In this document: one piece after another, positions 17,199 to 25,950 of the stretch
Position numbering within the stretch: position 1 is the first letter of the stretch
Layout: every line of letters starts with the position of its first letter
DNA from: Candidatus Atribacteria bacterium
Lineage (GTDB): Bacteria; Atribacterota; JS1; SB-45; 34-128
DNA length: 64,000 nt
Direction of reading: 5' to 3'
Assembly (NCBI GenBank): GCA_003451675.1
Contig: DMCY01000093.1
Span: 4,203 to 68,202, forward strand
Program-made: the position numbers and the translations under genes
The notes under the pieces: model-generated
Seen by the model: the letters and a program-made list of their open reading frames with translations, nothing else
The model's database searches: none
Told to the model about the DNA's origin: nothing

Positions 17199-18041
17199 CT
17201 ATCTCACATTTTTTAATCTTGGGTCCAGAATATCTCTCAAACCATCTCCTAACAAATTAAAACCAATAACTATTAAAAAAATAGTTATTCCAGGAAATAT
17301 AGCACTCCATGGAGCAATAATAATAAACCTTCTAGCATCACCCAACATACTCCCCCAAGAAGGAAATGGAGGTTGTACGCCTAATCCCAAAAAACTTAAG
17401 GACGATTCCAGAAGAATTCCTAGAGAAAGACATAAAGAAATTTGAACTATAAGAGAAGGTATAATATTAGGTAAAAGATGTTTAAATAAAATACGATTTC
17501 TAGTTCCTCCAATAGCTAAAGCTGCCTCTACAAATTCCAAATTCTTTATAGCTAAAATAGCTGCTCGGCTTATTCTAGCAAACTGAGGAATATAAACAAT
17601 GCCTATGGCAATTATTACATTATAAGTATTTTCTCCAAGAACTCCCATAATAAATATAGCTAGAAGAAGGGGAGGGAAAGAAAAAATAATATCATTTATT
17701 CTCATTATAATATTATCGTAAATTCCTCCTAAAAATCCTGCCCAAATACCCATTAAAATTCCAAATGTAGCTGCTATAAGTGTTGCACTAAAACTGACAC
17801 TAAGAGATATCCTGCTACCATATATAATACGTGATAAAACATCTCTTCCAAATTGGTCAGTTCCCATAAAATGCCTTGTTTTAAAGCATGGGGGCTGCAA
17901 CATCTCTTCAAAATTCATCTCCAAAGGGTCGAAAGGTGTCCAAAAAATGCCCATAATTGTAATAAAACCATAAAATAAAATAATTAAAAGACCTACAAAG
18001 GCTACATGATTTTTATTTATCTTTAAGTAAAAAAGTTTCAT
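17199..18041 (-). CDS. Peptide ABC transporter permease, DppC/OppC family
   Basis: 280 residues with an N-terminal anchor and five further hydrophobic helices. The ATPase-contacting EAA loop reads EAALAIGGTRNRILFKHLLP, and the N-terminal MGTDQFGRDVLSRIIYGSR segment is diagnostic of OppC/DppC permeases. It pairs with the DppB-like protein encoded 12 bases upstream to form the membrane channel. In this cluster the likely cargo is murein peptide or muropeptide. No ABC ATPase gene follows, so a shared ATPase must be supplied from another locus. Confidence 0.93.
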   Translation of the reverse strand: MKLFYLKINKNHVAFVGLLIILFYGFITIMGIFWTPFDPLEMNFEEMLQPPCFKTRHFMGTDQFGRDVLSRIIYGSRISLSVSFSATLIAATFGILMGIWAGFLGGIYDNIIMRINDIIFSFPPLLLAIFIMGVLGENTYNVIIAIGIVYIPQFARISRAAILAIKNLEFVEAALAIGGTRNRILFKHLLPNIIPSLIVQISLCLSLGILLESSLSFLGLGVQPPFPSWGSMLGDARRFIIIAPWSAIFPGITIFLIVIGFNLLGDGLRDILDPRLKNVR

Positions 18042-18052
18042 TTTTCCCCTTC

Positions 18053-19003
18053 TTATTCATATCTAATTCGAGGATCTATATATACATAAAGGATATCAGT
18101 AAAAAGATTTATAAGGACAAAAAATACAGTAGTAATCAATACAATTCCTTGCAAAAGGGGGTAATCTCTCTGATATATGGCATAAAGAACCAATCTCCCC
18201 ATTCCTGGTAAAGCAAAAACTTCTTCTATTACAATGGCTCCTCCCATTAAATATCCTGCATTAAAACCCAATACAGTGATTACAGGCAAAAGGGCATTTT
18301 TCAAGACATGTTTTGCCAGTATATTTTTTTCAGAAACTCCTTTAGATCTTGCAGTTCTAATATAATCCATTTGGGTAACTTCTAATATATTATATCTCGT
18401 AAATCTCATAATTACTGCTGCTAAACCTCCTCCTAAAGCCAGAGAAGGAAAAAACATCATCTTTAAATTAAGAATAGAATTTTTTGATAAAGAAATATAG
18501 GTTCCCATAGGAATCCACCCTTTAAAGGAAGAAAAAAACATCACAAATAAAATTGCTAAAAAAAATTGAGGAATAGAAAGTCCTAAAAGTCCTGCAATCC
18601 TTATAACCAAGCCCATAAATGGATTTTGTTTCCTGCTCGAGAGAATGCCAAGAGGTATCCCTATTAGGACTGAAAAACATAAAGCAAAAATAGTAAGCTC
18701 TAAAGTTAAAGGAAGGCGACTTAAAATATCAGAAAGAACGGGACGACTAGTTCTTAAGGAACAACCAAAGTCACCTCTGATAATTCTAGAAAGCCACTCT
18801 CCGTAAAGAACAAGCACAGGTTTATCTTCTCCAAAAATTGCTTTTAACTCCTCCATCTGTTTAGGTGTTGTCTCTACCTGCGTTCCCAAATATACTTCTA
18901 AAGCACTACCAGGAATAAGCCGAACCATAAAGAATATTAAAATAGAAACTCCTAAAATAACAAAAACGAGACTGATAAATCTTTTTAAAATATATCCATA
19001 CAT
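18053..19003 (-). CDS. Peptide ABC transporter permease, DppB/OppB family
   Basis: 316 residues, six membrane helices. The N-terminus MYGYILKRFISLVFVILGVS and the loop YIRTARSKGVSEKNILAKHV are typical of DppB/OppB proteins. It follows the substrate-binding protein gene, separated from it by a strong hairpin that probably lowers permease expression relative to the binding protein. Confidence 0.93.
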   Translation of the reverse strand: MYGYILKRFISLVFVILGVSILIFFMVRLIPGSALEVYLGTQVETTPKQMEELKAIFGEDKPVLVLYGEWLSRIIRGDFGCSLRTSRPVLSDILSRLPLTLELTIFALCFSVLIGIPLGILSSRKQNPFMGLVIRIAGLLGLSIPQFFLAILFVMFFSSFKGWIPMGTYISLSKNSILNLKMMFFPSLALGGGLAAVIMRFTRYNILEVTQMDYIRTARSKGVSEKNILAKHVLKNALLPVITVLGFNAGYLMGGAIVIEEVFALPGMGRLVLYAIYQRDYPLLQGIVLITTVFFVLINLFTDILYVYIDPRIRYE

Positions 19004-19020
19004 AAATTACTCCTTAAAAG

Positions 19021-19052
19021 GAAAAGGAGGACTCACAAAGAGTCCTCCTTTT
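19021..19052 (-). terminator. Intra-operon hairpin between binding protein and permeases
   Basis: On the minus strand AAGGAGGACTC-TTTGT-GAGTCCTCCTT forms an 11-bp stem followed by TTCCTTTT. Placed just after the solute-binding gene, it fits a partial terminator or mRNA-stabilising stem, common in ABC operons where the binding protein is needed in excess. Confidence 0.75.
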
Positions 19053-19057
19053 ATAAC

Positions 19058-20578
19058 TTATTTCTCCAGCCAAGTTTGGGAAAGATACTGGATGGAACCA
19101 TTCCCTATTTGTCTAAAATTTTTCACATTTGGACTTAAAACTTGAGTCTCTAAGGGAACATAAAGAAAGATTACGGGCATTTTTTCTGAAAGTAAAACTT
19201 GAATTTTATCATATATAGGCTTTCTATCCTCAAATTTTACAAGCCCTCTTCCTTCATCTAACAAATTATCCACTTCTTCATCTTTAAATAACCAATTATT
19301 TACGCCACCCGTACTGTGGAGACTACGATAAAGGAATCTATCAGGCTCAGGAGATCCTCCTCTAAGTTCTACGATAGAATCAAAATCTCTCTTCACCCAA
19401 CGATTAATATATATTCCCCATTCTACTACCTCTAGCTCAGGAATAAGACCAATTTCCTTTAACTGACTCTGAATTACTTGAGCTACCGCTAATCCACCCT
19501 CATACGAATTAGAAGTAACAATATTAAAGGAAAAACCATCGGGATACCCTGCCTCAATAAGAAGCTCTCTAGCTTTCTTTAAATTCCGCTTAGAAAAAGG
19601 AAGTTCCTCTAAGGGTTTTGCCCACTTTTTTACAGAAGCAGAGAGAGGCCCTGAAGGCTGTGCCATTCCAAATTCAGCTGCAGTTACTATTTCATCTCTA
19701 TCTATTGCCAAAGCAATTGCTTCTCTTACTCTTACATCATTAAAAGGTTTTCGGGTATTATTAAATCCAAACGTCCTTAAGTTAAGTCCTGGAATTTGCA
19801 TTACTACAAGATTCGGATCTTTTTTGGCTTGCAATATTATACTTCCTTCATTAATAGTTGCCATATCAAGACTTCCCGATTTAATTCCAGCAAGAAGCGA
19901 TGTTTGCTCTGGAATAACTCTAAAAATTACAGCATCAAGATATGGAAGCCCCTTTTCGAAATAATTAGGATTTTTTACAAGTTTCATATAATTATCAGGA
20001 ATCCATTCTTCTAATTTAAAAGGTCCTGTTCCCACTGCATTCCTTTGAAGGTTCCCATATTTTTCCACTTCTTCCTTTGGAACTATGGAACAATTTTTGG
20101 AAGCAAGCCCATTTAAAAAAGAGGCTAAGGGAGACGAGAGTTTTATCCTTATAGTATATTTGTTAATTGGTTCAATGTTTGATATGGGAGCTATATATGA
20201 GCGACCGGGAGAAGTCGTCTCAGGATCAAGTATTCTTTCTAAGCTAAATTTTACATCATCAGCAGTAAGTTCTCTTCCATTATGAAATTTTACACCCTTC
20301 TTTAAATGAAAAATGTAAGTTAGACTATCTGGGATTTCCCAAGAATCTGCTAAGTCTGGTACAATATTAAGGTTATAATCCAGTTTTACCAATGTATTAT
20401 AAAGAAGGTCTATACGTCGAAATGAAGAGAAAGCAGTAACTATGTGAGGATCTAACCCCACCACCTCTTGGTCCACACCAATAACAAGGGTACCCCCTTT
20501 TGATTCTGCTAACGCAAAAGGGGTTAATAAAATTACAATTAACATTAAACTAATTAGCAAAGTAAAAAAAATTTTCAT
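19058..20578 (-). CDS. Extracellular solute-binding protein, family 5 (peptide/muropeptide)
   Basis: 506 residues. A Sec signal peptide (about 1-25, hydrophobic core LLISLMLIVILLTPFALA, ending near AES) precedes a family 5 domain with DPHIVTAFSSFRR, the typical YHFKKGVKFHNGR-like block (FHLKKGVKFHNGRELTADDV) and the D-R-D-E-I-V helix region. No lipobox cysteine is seen. It captures oligopeptides or muropeptides outside the membrane for the DppBC permeases encoded next. Context, not sequence, suggests cell-wall peptides. Confidence 0.9.
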   Translation of the reverse strand: MKIFFTLLISLMLIVILLTPFALAESKGGTLVIGVDQEVVGLDPHIVTAFSSFRRIDLLYNTLVKLDYNLNIVPDLADSWEIPDSLTYIFHLKKGVKFHNGRELTADDVKFSLERILDPETTSPGRSYIAPISNIEPINKYTIRIKLSSPLASFLNGLASKNCSIVPKEEVEKYGNLQRNAVGTGPFKLEEWIPDNYMKLVKNPNYFEKGLPYLDAVIFRVIPEQTSLLAGIKSGSLDMATINEGSIILQAKKDPNLVVMQIPGLNLRTFGFNNTRKPFNDVRVREAIALAIDRDEIVTAAEFGMAQPSGPLSASVKKWAKPLEELPFSKRNLKKARELLIEAGYPDGFSFNIVTSNSYEGGLAVAQVIQSQLKEIGLIPELEVVEWGIYINRWVKRDFDSIVELRGGSPEPDRFLYRSLHSTGGVNNWLFKDEEVDNLLDEGRGLVKFEDRKPIYDKIQVLLSEKMPVIFLYVPLETQVLSPNVKNFRQIGNGSIQYLSQTWLEK

Positions 20579-20867
20579 TTTTCCCTCCTTTAAACTTTTT
20601 TTCTAATTTTTAGTATTTAGTTTTCATATTTTTTCCATAGAGACATCCGAAAAACTTATAAGATTTTTGATATCATCTTATCAATACCTCCTCTCTCTTA
20701 ATATTTCCTCAATTATCTTAGTTAAAACTTCTGACTCCACCCTCCTCTAATTCATTTAGTGAGATGCTAAATATACTTGATTTTTCTCAATAGATAAATA
20801 TCATATTTATGTAGATACCCCAGGCATACCTGTAATATTCTACCCTTCTGGTTAACAAAGAATATTC

Positions 20868-21365
20868 TTAAACCAATTTAGCCATATAAATATCGTTAAT
20901 ATAGCAACCATTCACAAATAAAGAATGTTCTTTTACCCCTTCCACTTTAAAATCCATTTTTTTGTATAGCGCTTGGCCAGCTTTGTTGTTTTCCATTACA
21001 GTTAATTCCAAACGATGAATTTTATTTTGAATAGCCCACTTTTCCAATTCGATAAACAGTTTTGTTCCAATACCCTGTCCTACATAATCCTGTAATATCC
21101 CAATGCTTATGTGCACACAATGCTTGACTCTGCTAATATCACGTCCTAAGGCTAAAAGATAACCTACTAGCTGTCTATCTACATCTACAACTAATAAGGT
21201 TGATTTTTTATTTTTGGTTAAATCCCGAATAATTTTTCTCTGCTGGTCAATGGATATATTTAACTCCCCGGGTTCATAGAGCCTGAATTCCGTTTCCCTA
21301 TCAAGCTTTTTACATAAATTTAAATAATTTTTTGCATCTTCCGTTCTTATCATTCTTATAAGCAT
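20868..21365 (-). CDS. GNAT-family N-acetyltransferase
   Basis: 165 residues with the acetyl-CoA binding motif A (DYVGQGIGTKLFIELEKW, about 114-131) and the motif B end NNKAGQALYKKMDFKVEG. It resembles RimI/SpeG-type acetyltransferases. It is placed between murQ and the peptide-binding protein, so a role on amino sugars, peptides or an antibiotic-like compound is possible, but the acceptor cannot be deduced. The flanking gaps (about 290 bases each side) show it may have its own promoter. Confidence 0.88.
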   Translation of the reverse strand: MLIRMIRTEDAKNYLNLCKKLDRETEFRLYEPGELNISIDQQRKIIRDLTKNKKSTLLVVDVDRQLVGYLLALGRDISRVKHCVHISIGILQDYVGQGIGTKLFIELEKWAIQNKIHRLELTVMENNKAGQALYKKMDFKVEGVKEHSLFVNGCYINDIYMAKLV

Positions 21366-21650
21366 TAAATACTACCCCCTTTACCTTTCAATAGAAATAC
21401 TAACTTGAACATTCCCATTCATCAAAAGACATTAGTAGTACTCGGTAAGCTATTTGAAAAATTATATCTAGATTACCTTTAGAAAATTCGTCTCTTACTA
21501 TAATAAAAGCTATAGCTTCGTTATATTACTCGAAAAATCATACTTTTCAACAAAAGTAAACCTCTGTTTATTTTTTTCAAACTCTCAATTATCGCAAATT
21601 AATTTATTAATCATCATAAACTAATAACTAATATTTTCTTCTCTACTATC

Positions 21651-22550
21651 TCAATCAATTATCTTAACCAAAACTTCTTCCTTTTCTTTCAACAGTTTCA
21701 ATGCCTTCTCCAGAGTAACTCCTTTTTGATACATTACAATAGCCGCTTTTATATTAAAATCAGCTTTTTTCAAATATTCTGCCGTTGTTTCGTAATTGGC
21801 ATTAGTAATTTCCATAAAGATATTTTTAGCCCTCTCTCTCAGTTTGCAATTAGAAGGATTAAGATCAACCATTAAGTTTGAATAAACCTTGCCTAATTTA
21901 ATCATCACTGTAGTAGATATCATGTTTAAGACCATCTTCTGGGCAGTCCCCGCTTTCATCCTGGTGGATCCTGTAATTACTTCAGGTCCTACAATAGGAA
22001 CTATTGCCACTTCTACTTTTTTTTCTAAAAGTGAACCAATGATACAAACAAGTCCAATAATAAGGGCTCCATGTTTTTTAGCTTCTTCTATAGCTCCTAG
22101 CACATAAGGAGTATTCCCACTAGCAGCTATTCCAATTACACTATCTAAATCATTTATGCTATATTTTTTTATTGCTTTTGCCCCCATATCAAAATCATCT
22201 TCTGTTTCTTCCTGTGAAGCAAACATAGCCTTTTCCCCTCCTGCTAAAATCCCTAGCACTTTACCCTTTTCCACACTAAAAGTGGGTCCACATTCTATTG
22301 CATCTAATATCCCCAGCCGGCCACTGGTTCCTGCCCCTACATAAAACAATCGACCCCCTTTTCTCATTCTATCAGCAATCATATCAACTGCTTTTTTAAT
22401 AGCAGGTATCTCCGCTCTAACAGCCTCGGCTACTTTGGCATCTTCCTGATTAATTAAACGTATTATTTCCTCTGTGTCCATCTGATCAATTTTCATACTA
22501 ACAGGATTTCTTTCTTCGGTAATTATAGAAATTTTATTATTTAGTACCAT
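21651..22550 (-). CDS. murQ: N-acetylmuramic acid 6-phosphate etherase
   Basis: 299 residues with the SIS fold. The sugar-phosphate loop and catalytic region read VGAGTSGRLGILDAIECGPTF (about 96-116), and GPEVITGSTRMKAGTAQKM is the second signature. It splits MurNAc-6-phosphate into GlcNAc-6-phosphate and D-lactate. GlcNAc-6-phosphate is then handled by NagA and NagB encoded downstream. The gene lies 43 bases after its probable regulator. The sequence is complete and typical. Confidence 0.96.
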   Translation of the reverse strand: MVLNNKISIITEERNPVSMKIDQMDTEEIIRLINQEDAKVAEAVRAEIPAIKKAVDMIADRMRKGGRLFYVGAGTSGRLGILDAIECGPTFSVEKGKVLGILAGGEKAMFASQEETEDDFDMGAKAIKKYSINDLDSVIGIAASGNTPYVLGAIEEAKKHGALIIGLVCIIGSLLEKKVEVAIVPIVGPEVITGSTRMKAGTAQKMVLNMISTTVMIKLGKVYSNLMVDLNPSNCKLRERAKNIFMEITNANYETTAEYLKKADFNIKAAIVMYQKGVTLEKALKLLKEKEEVLVKIID

Positions 22551-22593
22551 ATTATCTCCTCACTGTTAACTTTTTTATGTATTCATAATTTAA

Positions 22594-23466
22594 TTACAAT
22601 TTGCTTTCTTGCATAACCAATCTCGTTTTAGTTAAGGCCTCCAGGGTTTTATCATATTCAGTAGTAGCTACTCCTAAAAACAATACATCAATTACAGCCA
22701 ATTGAGCCATCCTCGAAGCTAAGGCACTTCCTCTAAAAGGTGTCTCTTGGGATGAAGTAAGCAAAGTAATATCTGCTAATTTAGTGATAGGGGAACCTAA
22801 ATTAGATGTAATAGCAATAATTTTTGCCATTGTGTTCTTAACTATTTTAAGTGACTCAATTAATTCTTTAGTCCTTCCAGAATCGGATATGGCAATTACT
22901 ACGTCTTCCTTGGTTAATAAAGCTCCTATTGTCTTCTGCTTGTGATTATCTATTAAAGCCTCAGATATATAATTAATCCTTTTAAATTTCAAATCTGCAT
23001 CCTTTGCTACAATTCCTGAAGCCCCAAAACCAAAGAAATATAACCTGCGAGCTTTTAAAATCATCTCAATACCGGTTTTTATATCAGTATTTTGTAGTAA
23101 TTCTTTTGTATTATTCAATGATTTACTGTAAATTTGAAAGATCTTTTTAATAATGATATTAATGTCGTCATTGGCCTCAATTTCGCCATAAATATGCTCT
23201 CTGTGTTCTTTTTCCCCTGCTTGTGCCAAGATAATTTTTAGCTCCTGGTAACCTGAATAACCAATATGCTGACAAAATTTAACTATTGTCGCCTCACTTA
23301 CCCCCACATTCTCGGCCATCTTTGTAATAGAAAGATGAATAACTTCATTAATATTATTTAATATATAATCAGCCACTCTTCTTTCCGCTGGCTTTAAAGA
23401 AGTAAGCTGGCTTTTAATCCTTAAAATACCATTGGGCAAACTGTCTTTACCCTGTATTTGTATCAT
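22594..23466 (-). CDS. RpiR-family regulator, MurR-like
   Basis: 290 residues. An N-terminal RpiR helix-turn-helix (about 14-80, containing ENVGVSEATIVKFCQHIGYSGYQ) is followed by a SIS sugar-phosphate-binding domain (about 120-260, FFGFGASGIVAKDADLK). It should bind MurNAc-6-phosphate or a related sugar phosphate and control the cluster. It is the first gene of the murQ unit, which is the usual arrangement. Whether it represses or activates cannot be told. Confidence 0.9.
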   Translation of the reverse strand: MIQIQGKDSLPNGILRIKSQLTSLKPAERRVADYILNNINEVIHLSITKMAENVGVSEATIVKFCQHIGYSGYQELKIILAQAGEKEHREHIYGEIEANDDINIIIKKIFQIYSKSLNNTKELLQNTDIKTGIEMILKARRLYFFGFGASGIVAKDADLKFKRINYISEALIDNHKQKTIGALLTKEDVVIAISDSGRTKELIESLKIVKNTMAKIIAITSNLGSPITKLADITLLTSSQETPFRGSALASRMAQLAVIDVLFLGVATTEYDKTLEALTKTRLVMQESKL

Positions 23467-23786
23467 CCTTATTCACATCCTTATTTTATTTTTACCTTCT
23501 TTTTTTATTATTATAATTATAATACCACATAAAAGTAAAAAAATCTTCTTTTTTTTATAAATATAATAAAATAATTTTATTATTATTTAATTTAACCTCA
23601 ATTTACCATTTTCTAAGAAAATTATTATGGTCTTGCAGAGAAATAAAAATTAAGAAGAAAACTGAAATGGTGAAGTCTTTAATTAAAGGATTGAAGATAT
23701 CTAAATTAAATCTGGTACCATTTTATTGATAGAAATCAAACAAGCAGTACGAAAAGCAGTAGAAGTAGTAAGGATGATATTTCACA
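23467..23786. other. AT-rich upstream region of the murR-murQ unit
   Basis: About 320 bases without a credible ORF. It contains the inverted repeat at 23564-23582 and is the likely promoter region of the minus-strand salvage cluster. Confidence 0.5.
23564..23582. promoter_or_regulatory. Perfect 9-bp inverted repeat upstream of rpiR-like gene, possible operator
   Basis: TAATAAAAT-A-ATTTTATTA is a perfect inverted repeat with a one-base centre, about 100 bases upstream of the regulator gene. RpiR proteins bind such symmetric sites. The DNA is so AT-rich that chance symmetry is quite possible. Confidence 0.3.
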
Positions 23787-24085
23787 TTATTGAATTTGAA
23801 ATTGACGTGCAGTTGTAAATGCCTCTAAATAACTTTTTTCTCCGCTCATTAGCAATTGGTGTACTTCCATAACAAAAACGCCATGAACGGTTATCGGTTT
23901 TATACTTCCATCTTTATTTTTTATACCATACCCCGCTCCAGAATGAATCACATAATAATTATTCCCAACTCTGCCCAAATACATTACCACATGCCCTTTC
24001 ATATAAATAGGGTCACCTGCTTCTAATCGATTAAGAATGTTTTCTCTGTTTTTAATAGAACCTGTAAATTTAATATATTTACCTT
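23787..24085 (-). pseudogene. NlpC/P60-like cell-wall peptidase, C-terminal remnant
   Basis: From about 24085 the minus strand reads KFTGSIKNRENILNRLEAGD, then PIYMKGHVVMYLG, VIHSGAGYGIKNKDG and a stop at 23787. The GDPIYMKGHVVMYLG...YYVIHS pattern is the His-containing half of an NlpC/P60 endopeptidase. The N-terminal part with the Cys nucleophile is absent: an IS200-like element abuts the remnant, and beyond that element the tldE gene begins. An in-frame TAA lies immediately upstream. It is non-functional. Confidence 0.7.
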
Positions 24086-24523
24086 ATGTAAAAATTCCTG
24101 TTGCTCACTCTCTTCTTGTCTTTCTCTTTCTTCTTGATACTTTACATATTTTCTAATTTTGTTCTCATCCAGACCTATAGAACTTACACAATATCCACGA
24201 CTCCAAAAGTGATTTCCCCAATAGGGCTTCTTCCTGAGAGCAGGAAAGCTTTTGAAGAGTTTTATCGCTGTCTTACCTTTTAGCATTCCCATTACTTGGG
24301 ATATTGATAATCTGGGAAGTATAGAAAGTATCATGTGTATATGATCCTCTTTTACATTCATTTCCAGTATCTCTATAGTTTTCCATTCACACAGCATTCT
24401 TAGGGTTTGTTCTACATATTCAGCCACTTGACCTTTTAGTATCCTGTATCTGTACTTTGGACACCATACGATATGATATTTACATTGATAGATTGTATGA
24501 GATAATTTCTTCCATTTAGTCAT
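24023..24523 (-). CDS. tnpA: IS200/IS605-type Y1 transposase TnpA with a foreign C-terminus
   Basis: 166 residues. The HUH nuclease motif is DHIHM (about 60-64), and the catalytic tyrosine lies in ENKIRKYVKYQEER (about 130-140). Normal IS200 transposases end shortly after this helix. Here the frame continues through NILNLQVLLKTEKTFLID, which is the neighbouring NlpC remnant read in another frame. The natural stop and right end of the element therefore appear lost. The catalytic domain itself is complete. No TnpB/IscB gene accompanies it. Confidence 0.88.
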   Translation of the reverse strand: MTKWKKLSHTIYQCKYHIVWCPKYRYRILKGQVAEYVEQTLRMLCEWKTIEILEMNVKEDHIHMILSILPRLSISQVMGMLKGKTAIKLFKSFPALRKKPYWGNHFWSRGYCVSSIGLDENKIRKYVKYQEERERQEESEQQEFLHKVNILNLQVLLKTEKTFLID

Positions 24524-24605
24524 ATCTTATCTTAACATATATATCGGTTTTTATGGTAAAACCCTTTACCCATTACCACCTTCAAAGAAGGTGGTTTTTT
24601 AAGGT
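24090..24605 (-). mobile_element. IS200-like element, right end truncated
   Basis: The left end is marked by the hairpin ACCACCTTC-AAA-GAAGGTGGT at about 24579-24599 upstream of tnpA, in the position where IS200 elements carry their subterminal hairpin. The other end runs directly into NlpC-gene sequence without a recognisable right-end hairpin. The borders are approximate. Confidence 0.65.
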
Positions 24606-24632
24606 GAAATAAAAAACAATATTAATAAGTCC

Positions 24633-25949
24633 TTAATTATTTTTAGCAGAAACGGAAAGAGACTTAAGGTAGATATGAGGAAATTTATATTTTCCTTCTA
24701 CCCATTTTGCTTTATTTCCTAAAGCAGCTATATTTTTTAGTTCTTCTATGGCATTACCGGCAATCATAACATCCTTAACCCTCCCTACTATTTTGCCCTT
24801 TTCTATTTTATAGCCCAGCTGTACATTATTAGAGAAGGCTCCACTTATTATATTGCCCTGGCCCAGTCCAAGAACCTGGTCGATAACTATCCCCTCTGAA
24901 ATATCTTTAATCATCTCCTTAAAAGAAACTTCTCCTTTCTCCATTACCAAATTGCTTATACCGGGGGCAGGTCCACTCTGTAAACCAGCTCTTAAACCAT
25001 TTCCGGTACTCTCTACCTGGGCCATTCCCGCAGTCTGTAGATCATAATAAAAATTCTTAATCTCTCCTTTTTCTACCAAAGGAACTCGTTTCATTTCTAC
25101 TCCTTCATCATCAAAAGGAGCACTACCTAAAGCAAAATCTATAGTACCATCACTATAAATAGTTAACAGGTCACTCCACAACTTCTTGTTTTTCCGGGCA
25201 GCAAACGGTGAAATCTTCTTCAAGACCATTTTTCCATTTAGACCGCTAATTATAGGAAGAATTAAAACCAAAGCCGCTTTGGGAGTAAGGATAACCGGCA
25301 TCTTCCCACTTTCTATGGGGACAATATTTTCTCCCCATTTTAAATTTTCAATTATCTCAGAAGTCAATTCTTCAAGCTCAAGATTGTCTTTCCCAGATTC
25401 AAGAGAGGAATAAATCATCAACATATCTTGATTCTCGATCTGTTGTACCATTATCGAATAAGCAATCGCCGTCTTGTTATAAGAAAAATTCCCTCCCCTG
25501 GAATTAAAATATTCTATTTCATTACAATCTTTTACTATGGTGACATCACAACGCAATTTTCGGCTAAAATCTTTTAATCTTTCTACAATGCTTTCGCCAA
25601 CTTTAACCATCTCTTCAACACTCTTATCTACCACTTTTTTATCGTATATATTTATCTTTTCTTTCCCCCCTCTTTTAATTTCCCCTGGGAAATCAAAAGA
25701 AGCTTCTGAACCAAATTCTGAGGTAGCTACTGCTTTTTCAAGCATTGAATCAAAGTCTTCACTCCCCGTAGATGAAGAAAATCCTACCATTCCCTTATTA
25801 ATCACTCGTAATGCCTTCCCTTCACTCTCAGAAATATCGATAGATTTTAATCTATTTACTTCAAAATTTACCGGGATAGTCTTGCTCTTTACTTTAAATA
25901 GTTCGGCTGAATCTACTTTCTTACAGGCTTGCTGTAACAATTTTTCCAT
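24633..25949 (-). CDS. tldE: TldE/PmbA metalloprotease-complex subunit
   Basis: 438 residues of the TldD/PmbA family without the HExxxH motif, as expected for the TldE (PmbA) partner. Recognisable blocks include KVINKG-like N-terminal beta strands and GLRAGLQSGPAPGISNLVM with the LGLGQGN/ISGAFSNNVQLGYKIE core. It forms a heterodimeric protease with TldD that trims small peptides, known from microcin B17 maturation and CcdA turnover. It starts immediately after tldD, with the order tldD-tldE on the minus strand. Confidence 0.93.
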   Translation of the reverse strand: MEKLLQQACKKVDSAELFKVKSKTIPVNFEVNRLKSIDISESEGKALRVINKGMVGFSSSTGSEDFDSMLEKAVATSEFGSEASFDFPGEIKRGGKEKINIYDKKVVDKSVEEMVKVGESIVERLKDFSRKLRCDVTIVKDCNEIEYFNSRGGNFSYNKTAIAYSIMVQQIENQDMLMIYSSLESGKDNLELEELTSEIIENLKWGENIVPIESGKMPVILTPKAALVLILPIISGLNGKMVLKKISPFAARKNKKLWSDLLTIYSDGTIDFALGSAPFDDEGVEMKRVPLVEKGEIKNFYYDLQTAGMAQVESTGNGLRAGLQSGPAPGISNLVMEKGEVSFKEMIKDISEGIVIDQVLGLGQGNIISGAFSNNVQLGYKIEKGKIVGRVKDVMIAGNAIEELKNIAALGNKAKWVEGKYKFPHIYLKSLSVSAKNN

Positions 25950-25950
25950 C

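Noticed and set aside
20690..20740. Stretch resembling the murQ 3' end (TCAATTATCTTAGTTAAAAC)
   Set aside because: Only about 25 bases match and the frame is closed by stops; chance similarity in AT-rich DNA is likely.
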